Source: a virus. From it: DNA of 22,865 bases. Both the position numbers and the translations under genes were made by a program. This document shows, piece by piece, positions 6,471 to 12,758 of the stretch. Each line of letters starts with the position of its first letter. The first letter of the stretch is position 1. The notes beneath the pieces were generated by a model. The model was given only the letters and a program-made list of their open reading frames with translations. It had not been told where the DNA came from and searched no databases. The stretch is from positions 1-22,865 of IMG/VR virus record IMGVR_UViG_3300025012_000291. One strand, written 5' to 3'.

Positions 6471-6599
6471 ATGAATAAAAAAGGTATGGGTAAATATTGT
6501 TGTCATCCTGACTATGAAAAAGCCGGTGGTAATGAATATATAAGTAAATGGATATGTATAACATGTAAATCAATATTATATAAAAAGGAGATTAAATGA
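6471..6599 (+). CDS. tiny putative zinc-binding protein (42 aa)
   Basis: ATG after TTGAGGTATAAA, stop TGA overlapping the recombinase start (ATGA). Cysteines and a histidine are arranged as YCCHPDYEKAGGNEY ... WICITCK, giving a CC-H plus CxxC set that could bind one zinc ion. It ends in KKEIK, whose codons (AAAAAGGAGATTAAA) form the ribosome binding site of the tyrosine recombinase. It may be a recombination directionality or accessory factor by position alone; function unknown. Confidence 0.65.
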   Translation: MNKKGMGKYCCHPDYEKAGGNEYISKWICITCKSILYKKEIK

Positions 6600-7147
6600 T
6601 TAAGAGAAAGAACGAAAGAGATAAATACTTATTAAAAGAGGAATATATAAAATTCATAAATACTTGTCCTGATAAGTATAGGTTATTTTGGGAGGTGATA
6701 TTTAATGCGGGTTTAAGAGTTAGTGAAGGTCTTAATATTACGGGTCAGGATATAATTTGGAATGAAAACAAAATCATTATCAAGACTTTGAAAAGAAGAT
6801 ATCACCCGGCCATACCTGTAATTGTGCCACAACGAATTATCGAACAGATGAAATTATATAAAGAAAAAAAACAAATTGATGGTAGGTTATGGACGTTTTC
6901 GAGACAGTTTGCATGGCAACTCTTTAAGAGGATATGTATAAAGGCAGGTTTAAATGCTGAGTATAGTCCGCACGCATTAAGACACGCCCACGGGGTAATG
7001 ATTGCAGATATTACCAATGGTAACGTGTCTCAAATCAAGGATCGTTTAAGGCATTCAAGCACTAAGTCCACGGAGTTTTATATCCATGTATCTGAGAAAA
7101 AACAAAAGGAATTATCTCAAAAAATATCAGATTACATGGAGGTTTAA
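6596..7147 (+). CDS. compact tyrosine recombinase/integrase (183 aa)
   Basis: The catalytic signature of phage-integrase-family recombinases is complete: R41 (GLRVSEG), K66 (KTLKRR), H126-x-x-R129 (HALRHAHG), H153 (RLRHSS) and nucleophile Y162 (TEFYIHVS). At 183 aa it has the catalytic domain but only about 10 residues before it, so the usual N-terminal SAM-like core-binding domain and any arm-binding domain are absent; integrases are usually 300-400 aa. Such short forms occur in invertase-like and minimal recombinases. Two identical dif-like cores (307-336 and 7661-7690) flank the module in direct orientation, so this enzyme could excise or exchange it. The start is fixed by AAAAAGGAGATTAAATG. 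Confidence 0.93.
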   Translation: MIKRKNERDKYLLKEEYIKFINTCPDKYRLFWEVIFNAGLRVSEGLNITGQDIIWNENKIIIKTLKRRYHPAIPVIVPQRIIEQMKLYKEKKQIDGRLWTFSRQFAWQLFKRICIKAGLNAEYSPHALRHAHGVMIADITNGNVSQIKDRLRHSSTKSTEFYIHVSEKKQKELSQKISDYMEV

Positions 7148-7149
7148 AA

Positions 7150-7371
7150 ATGAATATAAATGAATATAACCAAAGAATGGGAGAAGTTTATATTAAATTT
7201 ATTAAAGAATTTAATCTTCTCAAAAAAGAAGTAAAATTATATCCTCATAGGAGGGTAAATCTTAATATATTCAGATTAAAAAAGTTACTGGACAAATTGG
7301 ATCAAATAAATGATGAAAGGGTTCTATCTACGATATCAAGAAATTTCAAATGTAACAAAAGTAAAATATAA
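7150..7371 (+). CDS. hypothetical basic protein (73 aa), last plus-strand gene
   Basis: ATG 2 bp after the recombinase stop; the ribosome site GGAGG is encoded by the last codons of the recombinase. Rich in K/R and predicted helical (YIKFIKEFNLLKKEVKL ... LKKLLDKLDQI). Basic, small and immediately downstream of a recombinase, it could be an excisionase-like factor, but it shows no recognisable winged-helix pattern. The gene ends 8 bp before the hairpin at 7379-7416. Confidence 0.7.
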   Translation: MNINEYNQRMGEVYIKFIKEFNLLKKEVKLYPHRRVNLNIFRLKKLLDKLDQINDERVLSTISRNFKCNKSKI

Positions 7372-7378
7372 GATGCAA

Positions 7379-7416
7379 GACCTGATATACCGGATATACT
7401 ACTAATATATCAGGTC
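7379..7416. repeat. hairpin made of left-end repeat sequence; possible bidirectional terminator
   Basis: Perfect 11-bp inverted arms GACCTGATATA (7379-7389) and TATATCAGGTC (7406-7416) around a 16-nt loop. It lies between the last plus-strand gene and the end of the minus-strand gene 7415-7597, so it may stop transcription from both sides, though neither side has a long T run. Read on the minus strand, 7400-7379 matches the 33-bp unit of the 1-240 array at about 20 of 22 positions (ATATCCGG ... ATATCAGGTC), so this is a remote inverted copy of that repeat. Confidence 0.7.
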
Positions 7417-7597
7417 AAATAACATTATTTATAACAAGGTTAGTACATACGCACATACTTTCTTTTAAAAGAGTCTCTATATTAGAATCCAGATGAAACT
7501 CTTTTAAATCATTCTCAATAATAAATATTATTTTTTTATTCAGAATACTACGAATAGATTGTCTTATATTATTGTTATTTAATTGATTATCAATCAT
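7415..7597 (-). CDS. hypothetical small protein (60 aa)
   Basis: Minus-strand ATG with GAGGG 7 nt upstream. The protein is asparagine/isoleucine-rich (NQLNNNNIRQSIRSIL, KKIIFIIEND) with two cysteines near the end (MCVCTN). It is the only minus-strand gene between the two 93-bp repeats. Its stop codon falls inside the hairpin arm at 7406-7416. No family recognised; the binding site favours a real gene. Confidence 0.6.
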   Translation of the reverse strand: MIDNQLNNNNIRQSIRSILNKKIIFIIENDLKEFHLDSNIETLLKESMCVCTNLVINNVI

Positions 7598-7659
7598 TTA
7601 TACCCTCAGTATACATAAAATACCACTATATATTGTGTTGCAAAAAAGATACACCACAA

Positions 7660-7752
7660 GTGCAACTCTGCCGATCAAGGCAAGTATGCAAATTATCAGA
7701 AGTGAGATACCAAAATTGAGTTTACAGAATTTCAGAAGTCAGATACCAATTT
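7660..7752 (+). repeat. 93-bp direct repeat, right copy
   Basis: Ungapped match to 306-398 with 6 mismatches and identical over the first 33 bases. It lies between the minus-strand gene 7415-7597 and the end of the minus-strand replication operon (stop at 7764-7766). Two boxes of the TTCAGAAGTSAGATACCAAT type follow the core. The copies are direct repeats 7,354 bp apart, so site-specific recombination between them would release the intervening segment as a circle and leave one copy. Confidence 0.93.
7661..7690. other. candidate recombinase core site, right
   Basis: Same 30 bases as 307-336: arm 7661-7672, spacer GATCAA 7673-7678, arm 7679-7690. Same orientation as the left site. Proposed as a site for the recombinase encoded at 6596-7147; this is inference from architecture and position. 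Confidence 0.5.
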
Positions 7753-7763
7753 CATATTTGATA

Positions 7764-8051
7764 TCAAGGGTCTGCATAATATTTATCACAGTATAAAGCT
7801 ATCTTTGCATATCTTTTAGCAGATTTCAAGCTGCTACTTAAAGAGTTGCTATTACCACTGAAATTCACACCCTCAATTATTTCAGAATTATTATTTAATT
7901 TATTTTCGGAACAAATGGGGATGTCTTTTGTCACTGTAAAATTTATAATCATGTTACCTGATTGTGACTTTTTAATAGGTTTAATTTTAAAATTTAAACA
8001 TTTAAAACAGCTTTTTTCCTTACTATCTAATACTTTATCTAATGTACTCAT
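7764..8051 (-). CDS. putative zinc-binding protein (95 aa), last gene of the minus operon
   Basis: Minus-strand ATG behind GAAAGGAACGC, overlapping the previous gene by 4 bp (ATGA). Cysteines at SCFKCLNF, DIPIC and ALYCDKYY give a C-x2-C ... C ... C set likely to hold one zinc. The serine-rich stretch (NSNSLSSSLKSAKRYA) is probably a linker followed by a helix. I recall short phage proteins with this N-terminal CxxC and C-terminal C-D-x-Y layout, without a known role. Confidence 0.75.
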   Translation of the reverse strand: MSTLDKVLDSKEKSCFKCLNFKIKPIKKSQSGNMIINFTVTKDIPICSENKLNNNSEIIEGVNFSGNSNSLSSSLKSAKRYAKIALYCDKYYADP

Positions 8052-8266
8052 TTTGCGTTCCTTTCAACTATATGTTGTAAAACATTTGTTAAATCCTCAA
8101 TAGCTAAATAAGCACTTTTAGGATTCTTATTGTATATTGGAAATTCCTTTAAAAACCATTTTAAAGTATAATCTAATCGGTCATGTCTTTTAAATCCATA
8201 TTGTCTTGATGCTGAATAAAGGTATTTGATGTAGTCTTTTTCTACCTTATTAAACTTTGTATACAT
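8048..8266 (-). CDS. hypothetical small basic protein (72 aa)
   Basis: Between the SbcC C-terminal half (2 bp upstream) and the zinc protein (4-bp overlap). A weak AAGGAA lies about 13 nt before the ATG. Predicted helical with aromatic and basic residues (YIKYLYSASRQYGFKRHDRLDYTLKWFLKEF). No recognised family. Confidence 0.68.
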   Translation of the reverse strand: MYTKFNKVEKDYIKYLYSASRQYGFKRHDRLDYTLKWFLKEFPIYNKNPKSAYLAIEDLTNVLQHIVERNAK

Positions 8267-8268
8267 TT

Positions 8269-8883
8269 TTATATTATCATTTCCTTAACCTCTGAGTATT
8301 CCCCATTATGCACAACCCCCCATACTTTATCTGCACCTTCGGCTATTTCAGGTATCTGAGAAACAATAATAAATTGTATATTAAGTTTATTACTGATCTC
8401 CTTAGTCATTTTTATTGCGTTTTCAATATTACCATGAAGAAACCTGAAAGGTTCATCCAGTATTATTATATTGTTAGATTTTGGATTCTTTATACTCCAT
8501 AAGACAATTCTAAATGCAAATGATGCAATATCTAATATACCACCCCCAACACTATTTGATGGATCAACCTCTTCACCTCGGATTAACAATTTTAGATTTG
8601 CTTCTGGTTTATTTCTTTTAATATCAAAATCTATTATAAATTTATAATCTTCTTCAAACACTGCTTGTAATGCTGTTGTTATCATACTTTCTATATATTC
8701 TTTAAGGTATGATTGTGTAAATTGACCTGCTTCAGCTACCAATGCCCTGGCCTTCTGCAAATCTTCATAATATACTTTTAGTTCCTCTAATCCATCTATT
8801 TTAGCATCATAAGATTTTTTATTAATTACATATTCAGTTTTAAATTCTAAAAATTTATCCTTTAATTCTTTAATATTTATCAT
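8269..8883 (-). CDS. sbcC: SbcC/Rad50-like ATPase, C-terminal half (204 aa)
   Basis: This carries only the C-terminal ATPase lobe of a Rad50/SbcC/T4-gp46 protein: ABC signature SVGGGILD (residues 111-118), Walker B IIILDEP (139-145) with D143/E144, and a switch region IIVSQIPEI. The first 75 residues are a short coiled coil. There is no Walker A; that is on the protein encoded at 11276-12343, so the enzyme is split between two genes about 2.4 kb apart. The full Rad50 head forms only when both lobes meet, so the two products must associate, presumably with SbcD (10201-11115), to resect DNA ends for recombination. The ATG sits in a GAGGATTTATGA overlap with the upstream gene. Confidence 0.88.
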   Translation of the reverse strand: MINIKELKDKFLEFKTEYVINKKSYDAKIDGLEELKVYYEDLQKARALVAEAGQFTQSYLKEYIESMITTALQAVFEEDYKFIIDFDIKRNKPEANLKLLIRGEEVDPSNSVGGGILDIASFAFRIVLWSIKNPKSNNIIILDEPFRFLHGNIENAIKMTKEISNKLNIQFIIVSQIPEIAEGADKVWGVVHNGEYSEVKEMII

Positions 8884-9245
8884 AAATCCTCACTATCAAA
8901 ATTTACTGTTATTTTGCATTTATTACATATCCTATTAAGTTTAGGGTCAATGCTATCAAAAATATTTGAACAACTTAAACATTCTATTTTATAGTATCTT
9001 TTATTGCATTTTTTTCTCCCCTGCCGGATTGGAAAAGATAAATTTCTATTAATAACTAACTCAGCTTTCTTTAAGACCTCATTCCAGGTGAGTTGATAAT
9101 GCTTATTTATATAAGAATATGAACATATTTTTTTATCACTTATATCATAGGAAGAATGTGTAATAGAATAGCGTGTTCCAGATACCAATTTCACATTCTG
9201 TATAAAGTCTGTTAGAAAAACTAATGACGTACCTATTGATTTCAT
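8880..9245 (-). CDS. protein with C-terminal zinc ribbon (121 aa)
   Basis: The last 35 residues contain CLSC ... CNKC (IECLSCSNIF, RICNKCKI), a four-cysteine zinc ribbon. The first 80 residues show strand-like alternation and a YINKHYQLTWNEVLKKAELV segment. It is coupled at both ends by 4-bp overlaps, between a coiled-coil protein and the SbcC C-terminal half. That position suggests a partner of the split SbcC complex, but no family is recognised. Confidence 0.75.
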   Translation of the reverse strand: MKSIGTSLVFLTDFIQNVKLVSGTRYSITHSSYDISDKKICSYSYINKHYQLTWNEVLKKAELVINRNLSFPIRQGRKKCNKRYYKIECLSCSNIFDSIDPKLNRICNKCKITVNFDSEDL

Positions 9246-9490
9246 ATAAAATTATATTTCTCTTTCAATTCGGTGTATTTATTTTCTAATTTAATTGTTA
9301 AAGATTCGATTTCTTTAATTAATTTTTGTACCATATCCTCAGCTTCTAATAAATTCTCTATACCAAAATCCTTCTTTAATGTTGATAAAAGTATTTTTTT
9401 CTGACCCCTTGCTTCTGCCAATTCGTTTCTTGATTTCTCGATACTGACTTTTACCTGTTTAATAGTTTTTTCAATCTCTGCATTATTCAT
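9242..9490 (-). CDS. small coiled-coil protein (82 aa)
   Basis: Almost the whole sequence is a heptad-rich charged helix (EIEKTIKQVKVSIEKSRNEL ... LLEAEDMVQKLIKEIESLTI). The ribosome site AAGGGAAAA precedes the ATG. It lies between the two halves of SbcC. Since the C-terminal SbcC half has only a short coiled coil, this protein may supply part of the missing descending coil; that is a structural guess. Confidence 0.72.
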   Translation of the reverse strand: MNNAEIEKTIKQVKVSIEKSRNELAEARGQKKILLSTLKKDFGIENLLEAEDMVQKLIKEIESLTIKLENKYTELKEKYNFI

Positions 9491-9676
9491 TTATTTTCCC
9501 TTTCTATGATATATTATTTTTCTCAGCAAACATTGCCTAACTCTTTTGTTTACACCATAATGACTTATATTAAATAAATTACAAAAAGAACCGTATTGAT
9601 TATAGATACAATAAGGATCACACATTTTTCTATCTTCTTTATTTATTAATATATCTATAGCTATTTTTACTTTCAT
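9491..9676 (-). CDS. small cysteine-containing protein (61 aa)
   Basis: The open frame has C-D-P-Y-C-I-Y-N and further cysteines at SFCNLF and RQCLLRK, which could bind zinc or form a small knot. The ribosome site for the ATG at 9676 is weak (GAAAG, far upstream). An internal ATG at the MCDPYC segment, with GAAGAT before it, is an alternative start giving about 44 aa. Stop abuts the next gene's ATG at 9490. Function unknown. Confidence 0.6.
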   Translation of the reverse strand: MKVKIAIDILINKEDRKMCDPYCIYNQYGSFCNLFNISHYGVNKRVRQCLLRKIIYHRKGK

Positions 9677-9680
9677 TTAT

Positions 9681-10208
9681 TTAATTACTTTCATTCTGAA
9701 TTATTATACCTAAATTCTTATCAATTGAATATTTAATAGTTCTTGTACCTTTTAATCTTGTATAAATACCATCATCTTTACATGATGAGGAACCCACATA
9801 ATTATTTTTAAATAAATCATATATAATTTGTACAATAGGTCTATCAAAAACTATACCATATTTTAGGTTAAACTCTTTTTCCATAGCTAATAATTCTGCT
9901 TGTATTCTGTGATAATTAAAATCAAAATTATTTTTTTTAAATGGTTTTACTAATTTTTGCAAACCACCATCTGTAATATAATAAGCAAGTCGCTCTTCCG
10001 GTACATACGAAACAAACATATAAGGTTCTGTTGGATAATCTATATATTTAGCAGATAATGATTCCCAAGGTCTTTCCCAAAAATGTGTAATTCTTTGAGC
10101 TTCTTGTAAAATATAAATACCAAATTTAGGTGCAAACAATCCCCCGTATTCATGTCTATAATCAATTTCTATACTTATGTTAGCTGTAATAGGTATACTT
10201 TTATTCAT
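9681..10208 (-). CDS. hypothetical protein (175 aa)
   Basis: Begins inside the end of sbcD (8-bp overlap) with GGAG from that gene as ribosome site. Aromatic-rich N-terminal half (IEIDYRHEYGGLFAPKFGIYIL ... HFWERPWESL) and a mixed C-terminal half. No motif for catalysis or metal binding stands out and no family is recognised. Its location between Mre11- and Rad50-type genes suggests a DNA-end-processing context only by association. Confidence 0.72.
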   Translation of the reverse strand: MNKSIPITANISIEIDYRHEYGGLFAPKFGIYILQEAQRITHFWERPWESLSAKYIDYPTEPYMFVSYVPEERLAYYITDGGLQKLVKPFKKNNFDFNYHRIQAELLAMEKEFNLKYGIVFDRPIVQIIYDLFKNNYVGSSSCKDDGIYTRLKGTRTIKYSIDKNLGIIIQNESN

Positions 10209-11115
10209 TTATTAACTCCAGTTCTTTTAATATTATATCTTTAACAGATTGTGCCACAGGTTGCATTAAAATATCAAGATTTTTTTTGAAATTAAGGTTT
10301 TTATCCATTGAATTATTCTTTATACTTGTTATAAATTCCTGTAATTTTTCATTATCTTTCTTTATATCTCTTGCCAATGCTTCTTTTTTGAATATCTTAT
10401 CAGCCGGTTCATGGTTGATTACTATTTTTTCAAGTGTGTATTCAAATGTATTTTCGTTAATATCTAATACATATATATGTGGTTCAAGATCGGCTTCATT
10501 AATAGTCTTCCTAACAAGACATCCACAGTTTAGTATTGTCTGATTCTTATACTGATAAAAAACCGGATGATGCCAGTCCCCTGAGACTATTATATCGTAC
10601 CCATTTTTAAACAGTTTATCTGAATGTAAATAGTCTTCTTGGCCAGGCCATACAGGTTTATCTAATATAGTACCATGAATTAATAATATATTGAACTTAT
10701 CTTTATCTTTTATTATAGGAATTTCTTCACCAAAATTACAACCATATAACTGTATATTAGTTGATAATGCCTTATCATTAACAGCCTCTAAATAACCTAA
10801 AAAATTCAATAATTTAGTAGCTGTTCTTTCCTTTGTGCGGAATCTACAATCATGCTGACCATAAACATGCAACAACTTTGTATCTTTACCTATATTATAT
10901 TTGTTGAATAATTCTATATAAGCCTCTAATAATTCAAAACTCGGCCTTGGTCCATCTGTAACATCCCCTGGTTGTAATATAAATTTACAGTCATAATGTT
11001 TAGCTATTTCAAATATTTGTTCAACTTTATTTAATTGTGTCTGAAAAAAGTTATCTACTCGATTTTCGGGGGTATTTGATCTTAAATGGAAATCACCTGT
11101 TAATATTAGTTTCAT
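10201..11115 (-). CDS. sbcD: SbcD/Mre11-like DNA nuclease (304 aa)
   Basis: Calcineurin-like phosphoesterase with the metal motifs in order: D8-x-H10 (TGDFHLR), G-D51-x-x-D54 (QPGDVTDG), GQHD at 86-89 in the place of the usual GNH(D/E), H146 (LLIHG) and GDWHH (178-182). The C-terminal part from about residue 230 is a helical cap for the Rad50 partner. Relatives (T4 gp47, E. coli SbcD) cut and resect double-strand ends with a Rad50/SbcC ATPase, here encoded in two pieces on either side. Start chosen at ATG with GAAGGG 8 nt upstream. Glutamine replacing asparagine in the third motif is visible; I believe phage members often have it, but cannot verify. Confidence 0.93.
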   Translation of the reverse strand: MKLILTGDFHLRSNTPENRVDNFFQTQLNKVEQIFEIAKHYDCKFILQPGDVTDGPRPSFELLEAYIELFNKYNIGKDTKLLHVYGQHDCRFRTKERTATKLLNFLGYLEAVNDKALSTNIQLYGCNFGEEIPIIKDKDKFNILLIHGTILDKPVWPGQEDYLHSDKLFKNGYDIIVSGDWHHPVFYQYKNQTILNCGCLVRKTINEADLEPHIYVLDINENTFEYTLEKIVINHEPADKIFKKEALARDIKKDNEKLQEFITSIKNNSMDKNLNFKKNLDILMQPVAQSVKDIILKELELINE

Positions 11116-11127
11116 TGATTTGACCCT

Positions 11128-11274
11128 TCATTTACAATAGTTACAAGGTTCTATATATATTATATGAAAATCTTCCTGTAAATTTTCTTCCACATTTTTT
11201 ATTTGTAGAGTTTCACCACAAACAGCACAATTTGTAAGTATTTTAATATATGTATCAATAGATACAGATTTCAT
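11128..11274 (-). CDS. zinc-ribbon miniprotein (48 aa)
   Basis: A minus-strand ATG follows AGGAGGTTTTAAA, one of the best ribosome sites in the window, which is itself encoded by the last four codons of the SbcC N-terminal half. The 48-residue product has two CxxC knuckles, CAVCGE at 16-21 and CNYCK at 44-48, separated by 24 residues: a minimal zinc ribbon. It sits between the SbcC N-half and SbcD. It may be an accessory subunit of the Mre11/Rad50-like complex, by position only. Confidence 0.78.
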   Translation of the reverse strand: MKSVSIDTYIKILTNCAVCGETLQIKNVEENLQEDFHIIYIEPCNYCK

Positions 11275-11275
11275 T

Positions 11276-12343
11276 TTAAAACCTCCTCATACACAAAGGA
11301 CAACCATAGTCCTTAATAATATTATTAAACTCTTTTTCATCTTTTTCTATCTTATCTTCTACTTCTTTAATCTCGATATTACCTTTATTCCATTTATCAA
11401 TTATATCAGAAATATGTGATAAATCAAGTCTTTTATTTTTTAATTTTTCATACTGTTCTTCAAATCGTATAATATAAAGCTCATCCTCAGTTACATTTTT
11501 TAATTTATCAATGATATTATCTATATTTTTTATAGATTCAATTATATATTGTGCATTTTTCAACATTTTTAAATTGGTATTATAAGTTATCCATGAGGAT
11601 TCTAAGATACCAATTTCATTATCTAAACCTTCAAATTTATATTCTAATTCTGTAATAATCTTATCTGCCTCATTAACCTCTTTTATTATATGACTCAAAG
11701 AAAATACTATAGCCTCGTCTTCTTTTGTATCTGCATCAAATTTTATTATCTTTGTAACTAATAATTCAATACCCTCTATGGATTTAAACTTTTTTAAATT
11801 TTCCTCCAATTTATCTAAATCGGTTTTTTTAAATTCAATCTCTTTGTTTATAGATAAAACTCTGGAATTGATATTAGAGATCAACTCATCAATTATATCT
11901 AATTTAACAATTTTATTGATTGTTCTACCCACCTCACCGGCAGATTCCATCAATAAGAAATGTTTATCAAATTGTGAACTTATATTTATATCCTCAATAT
12001 TTAAAATACCAGATACCTCTGAAGGTACATTACTACCTATCACATCAAAAACGGAGCTATCAATTTCGTATCTGTTAGCATTTGTATTTTTTATTCTTGA
12101 TATAATATGAGAATCTGAAGTATCCCCAATACCAACAGATACTTTACAATCATCTTTCTTATCACTTGATGTAGATTTAAAACTTAAACCACCTGGTTTA
12201 TTATTAATTAACCAGTTAAGAGACCTTAGAATTGCTGTTTTACCACAATTTGAATGACCCGTGATGACGTTTATACCTGTACAAAATTCTAAATAAGTAT
12301 TTTTATGACTTTGAAAATTTTCTATTCTTAGTGATTTAATCAT
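11276..12343 (-). CDS. sbcC: SbcC/Rad50-like ATPase, N-terminal half ending at the zinc hook (355 aa)
   Basis: The N-terminal lobe shows SLRIENFQSHKNT and Walker A GHSNCGKT (29-36), followed by globular sequence to about 150 and then about 185 residues of coiled coil. The protein stops directly after a zinc-hook motif, CPLC (348-351), with only MRRF beyond. A complete Rad50/SbcC would run back through a second coil to the signature and Walker B; these are in the separate gene at 8269-8883. The hook at the extreme C-terminus could still dimerise two molecules through one zinc. AAAGGATTGAGAA provides the start. Intact reading and a strong downstream ribosome site argue for a genuine split rather than a recent frameshift. 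Confidence 0.92.
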   Translation of the reverse strand: MIKSLRIENFQSHKNTYLEFCTGINVITGHSNCGKTAILRSLNWLINNKPGGLSFKSTSSDKKDDCKVSVGIGDTSDSHIISRIKNTNANRYEIDSSVFDVIGSNVPSEVSGILNIEDINISSQFDKHFLLMESAGEVGRTINKIVKLDIIDELISNINSRVLSINKEIEFKKTDLDKLEENLKKFKSIEGIELLVTKIIKFDADTKEDEAIVFSLSHIIKEVNEADKIITELEYKFEGLDNEIGILESSWITYNTNLKMLKNAQYIIESIKNIDNIIDKLKNVTEDELYIIRFEEQYEKLKNKRLDLSHISDIIDKWNKGNIEIKEVEDKIEKDEKEFNNIIKDYGCPLCMRRF

Positions 12344-12756
12344 TTCTCAATCCTTTTATTATGTTCTAACAATAGTATTTTATTATATTCTTTCTGACAA
12401 TAATCAGCTATCTGTTTGGCCAATCTACTTTTTTCCTGATTATCTTCAGTTATTGCCCATTTTTTATATGGACTTTCATTTAATGTGCAAGGTATAAATT
12501 CTTTATGATTTTTATTTTTGTTATCATTAGTAACTGCCCAAAAAGATATAGCGGGACATATTTTACAAAAATTATCTATATTATTATTTTCCGCTTGAAT
12601 AATTGAATACTCACAAAAAAAACAAGAATTTAGTACAATCCCCTTAAATTTAATAAATTTAAAATACTCAGATTTATGCTTGTCTGGGTGTTCAGATAAC
12701 CATAACCACATTTTATAACTTTCCAAAAATGTTTCTTTTAAAAATAATTCTTTCAT
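12340..12756 (-). CDS. conserved phage-type cysteine-rich protein (138 aa)
   Basis: Start set at the ATG at 12756, since GAGGGGGTTTGATA lies just upstream; a TTG two codons earlier is less likely. The sequence opens with a helix containing MWLWLSEHPDKHKSEY, then LNSCFFCEYS, FCKICPAISFW and FIPCTLNESPYKKW, giving a C-x2-C plus C-x2-C zinc site. I recall the W-x-W-L-x-x-HP ... SCxxCxxS ... CxxCP ... SPYxxW pattern from phage genomes, without a function. 4-bp overlap with the SbcC N-half. Confidence 0.8.
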   Translation of the reverse strand: MKELFLKETFLESYKMWLWLSEHPDKHKSEYFKFIKFKGIVLNSCFFCEYSIIQAENNNIDNFCKICPAISFWAVTNDNKNKNHKEFIPCTLNESPYKKWAITEDNQEKSRLAKQIADYCQKEYNKILLLEHNKRIEK

Positions 12757-12758
12757 TA

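Noticed and set aside
7598-7660. Promoter for the minus-strand gene at 7415-7597
   Set aside because: TTGCAA with T-rich -10 candidates can be placed at 15 or 17 bp, but none is close to consensus; the gene could equally be read from the upstream operon.
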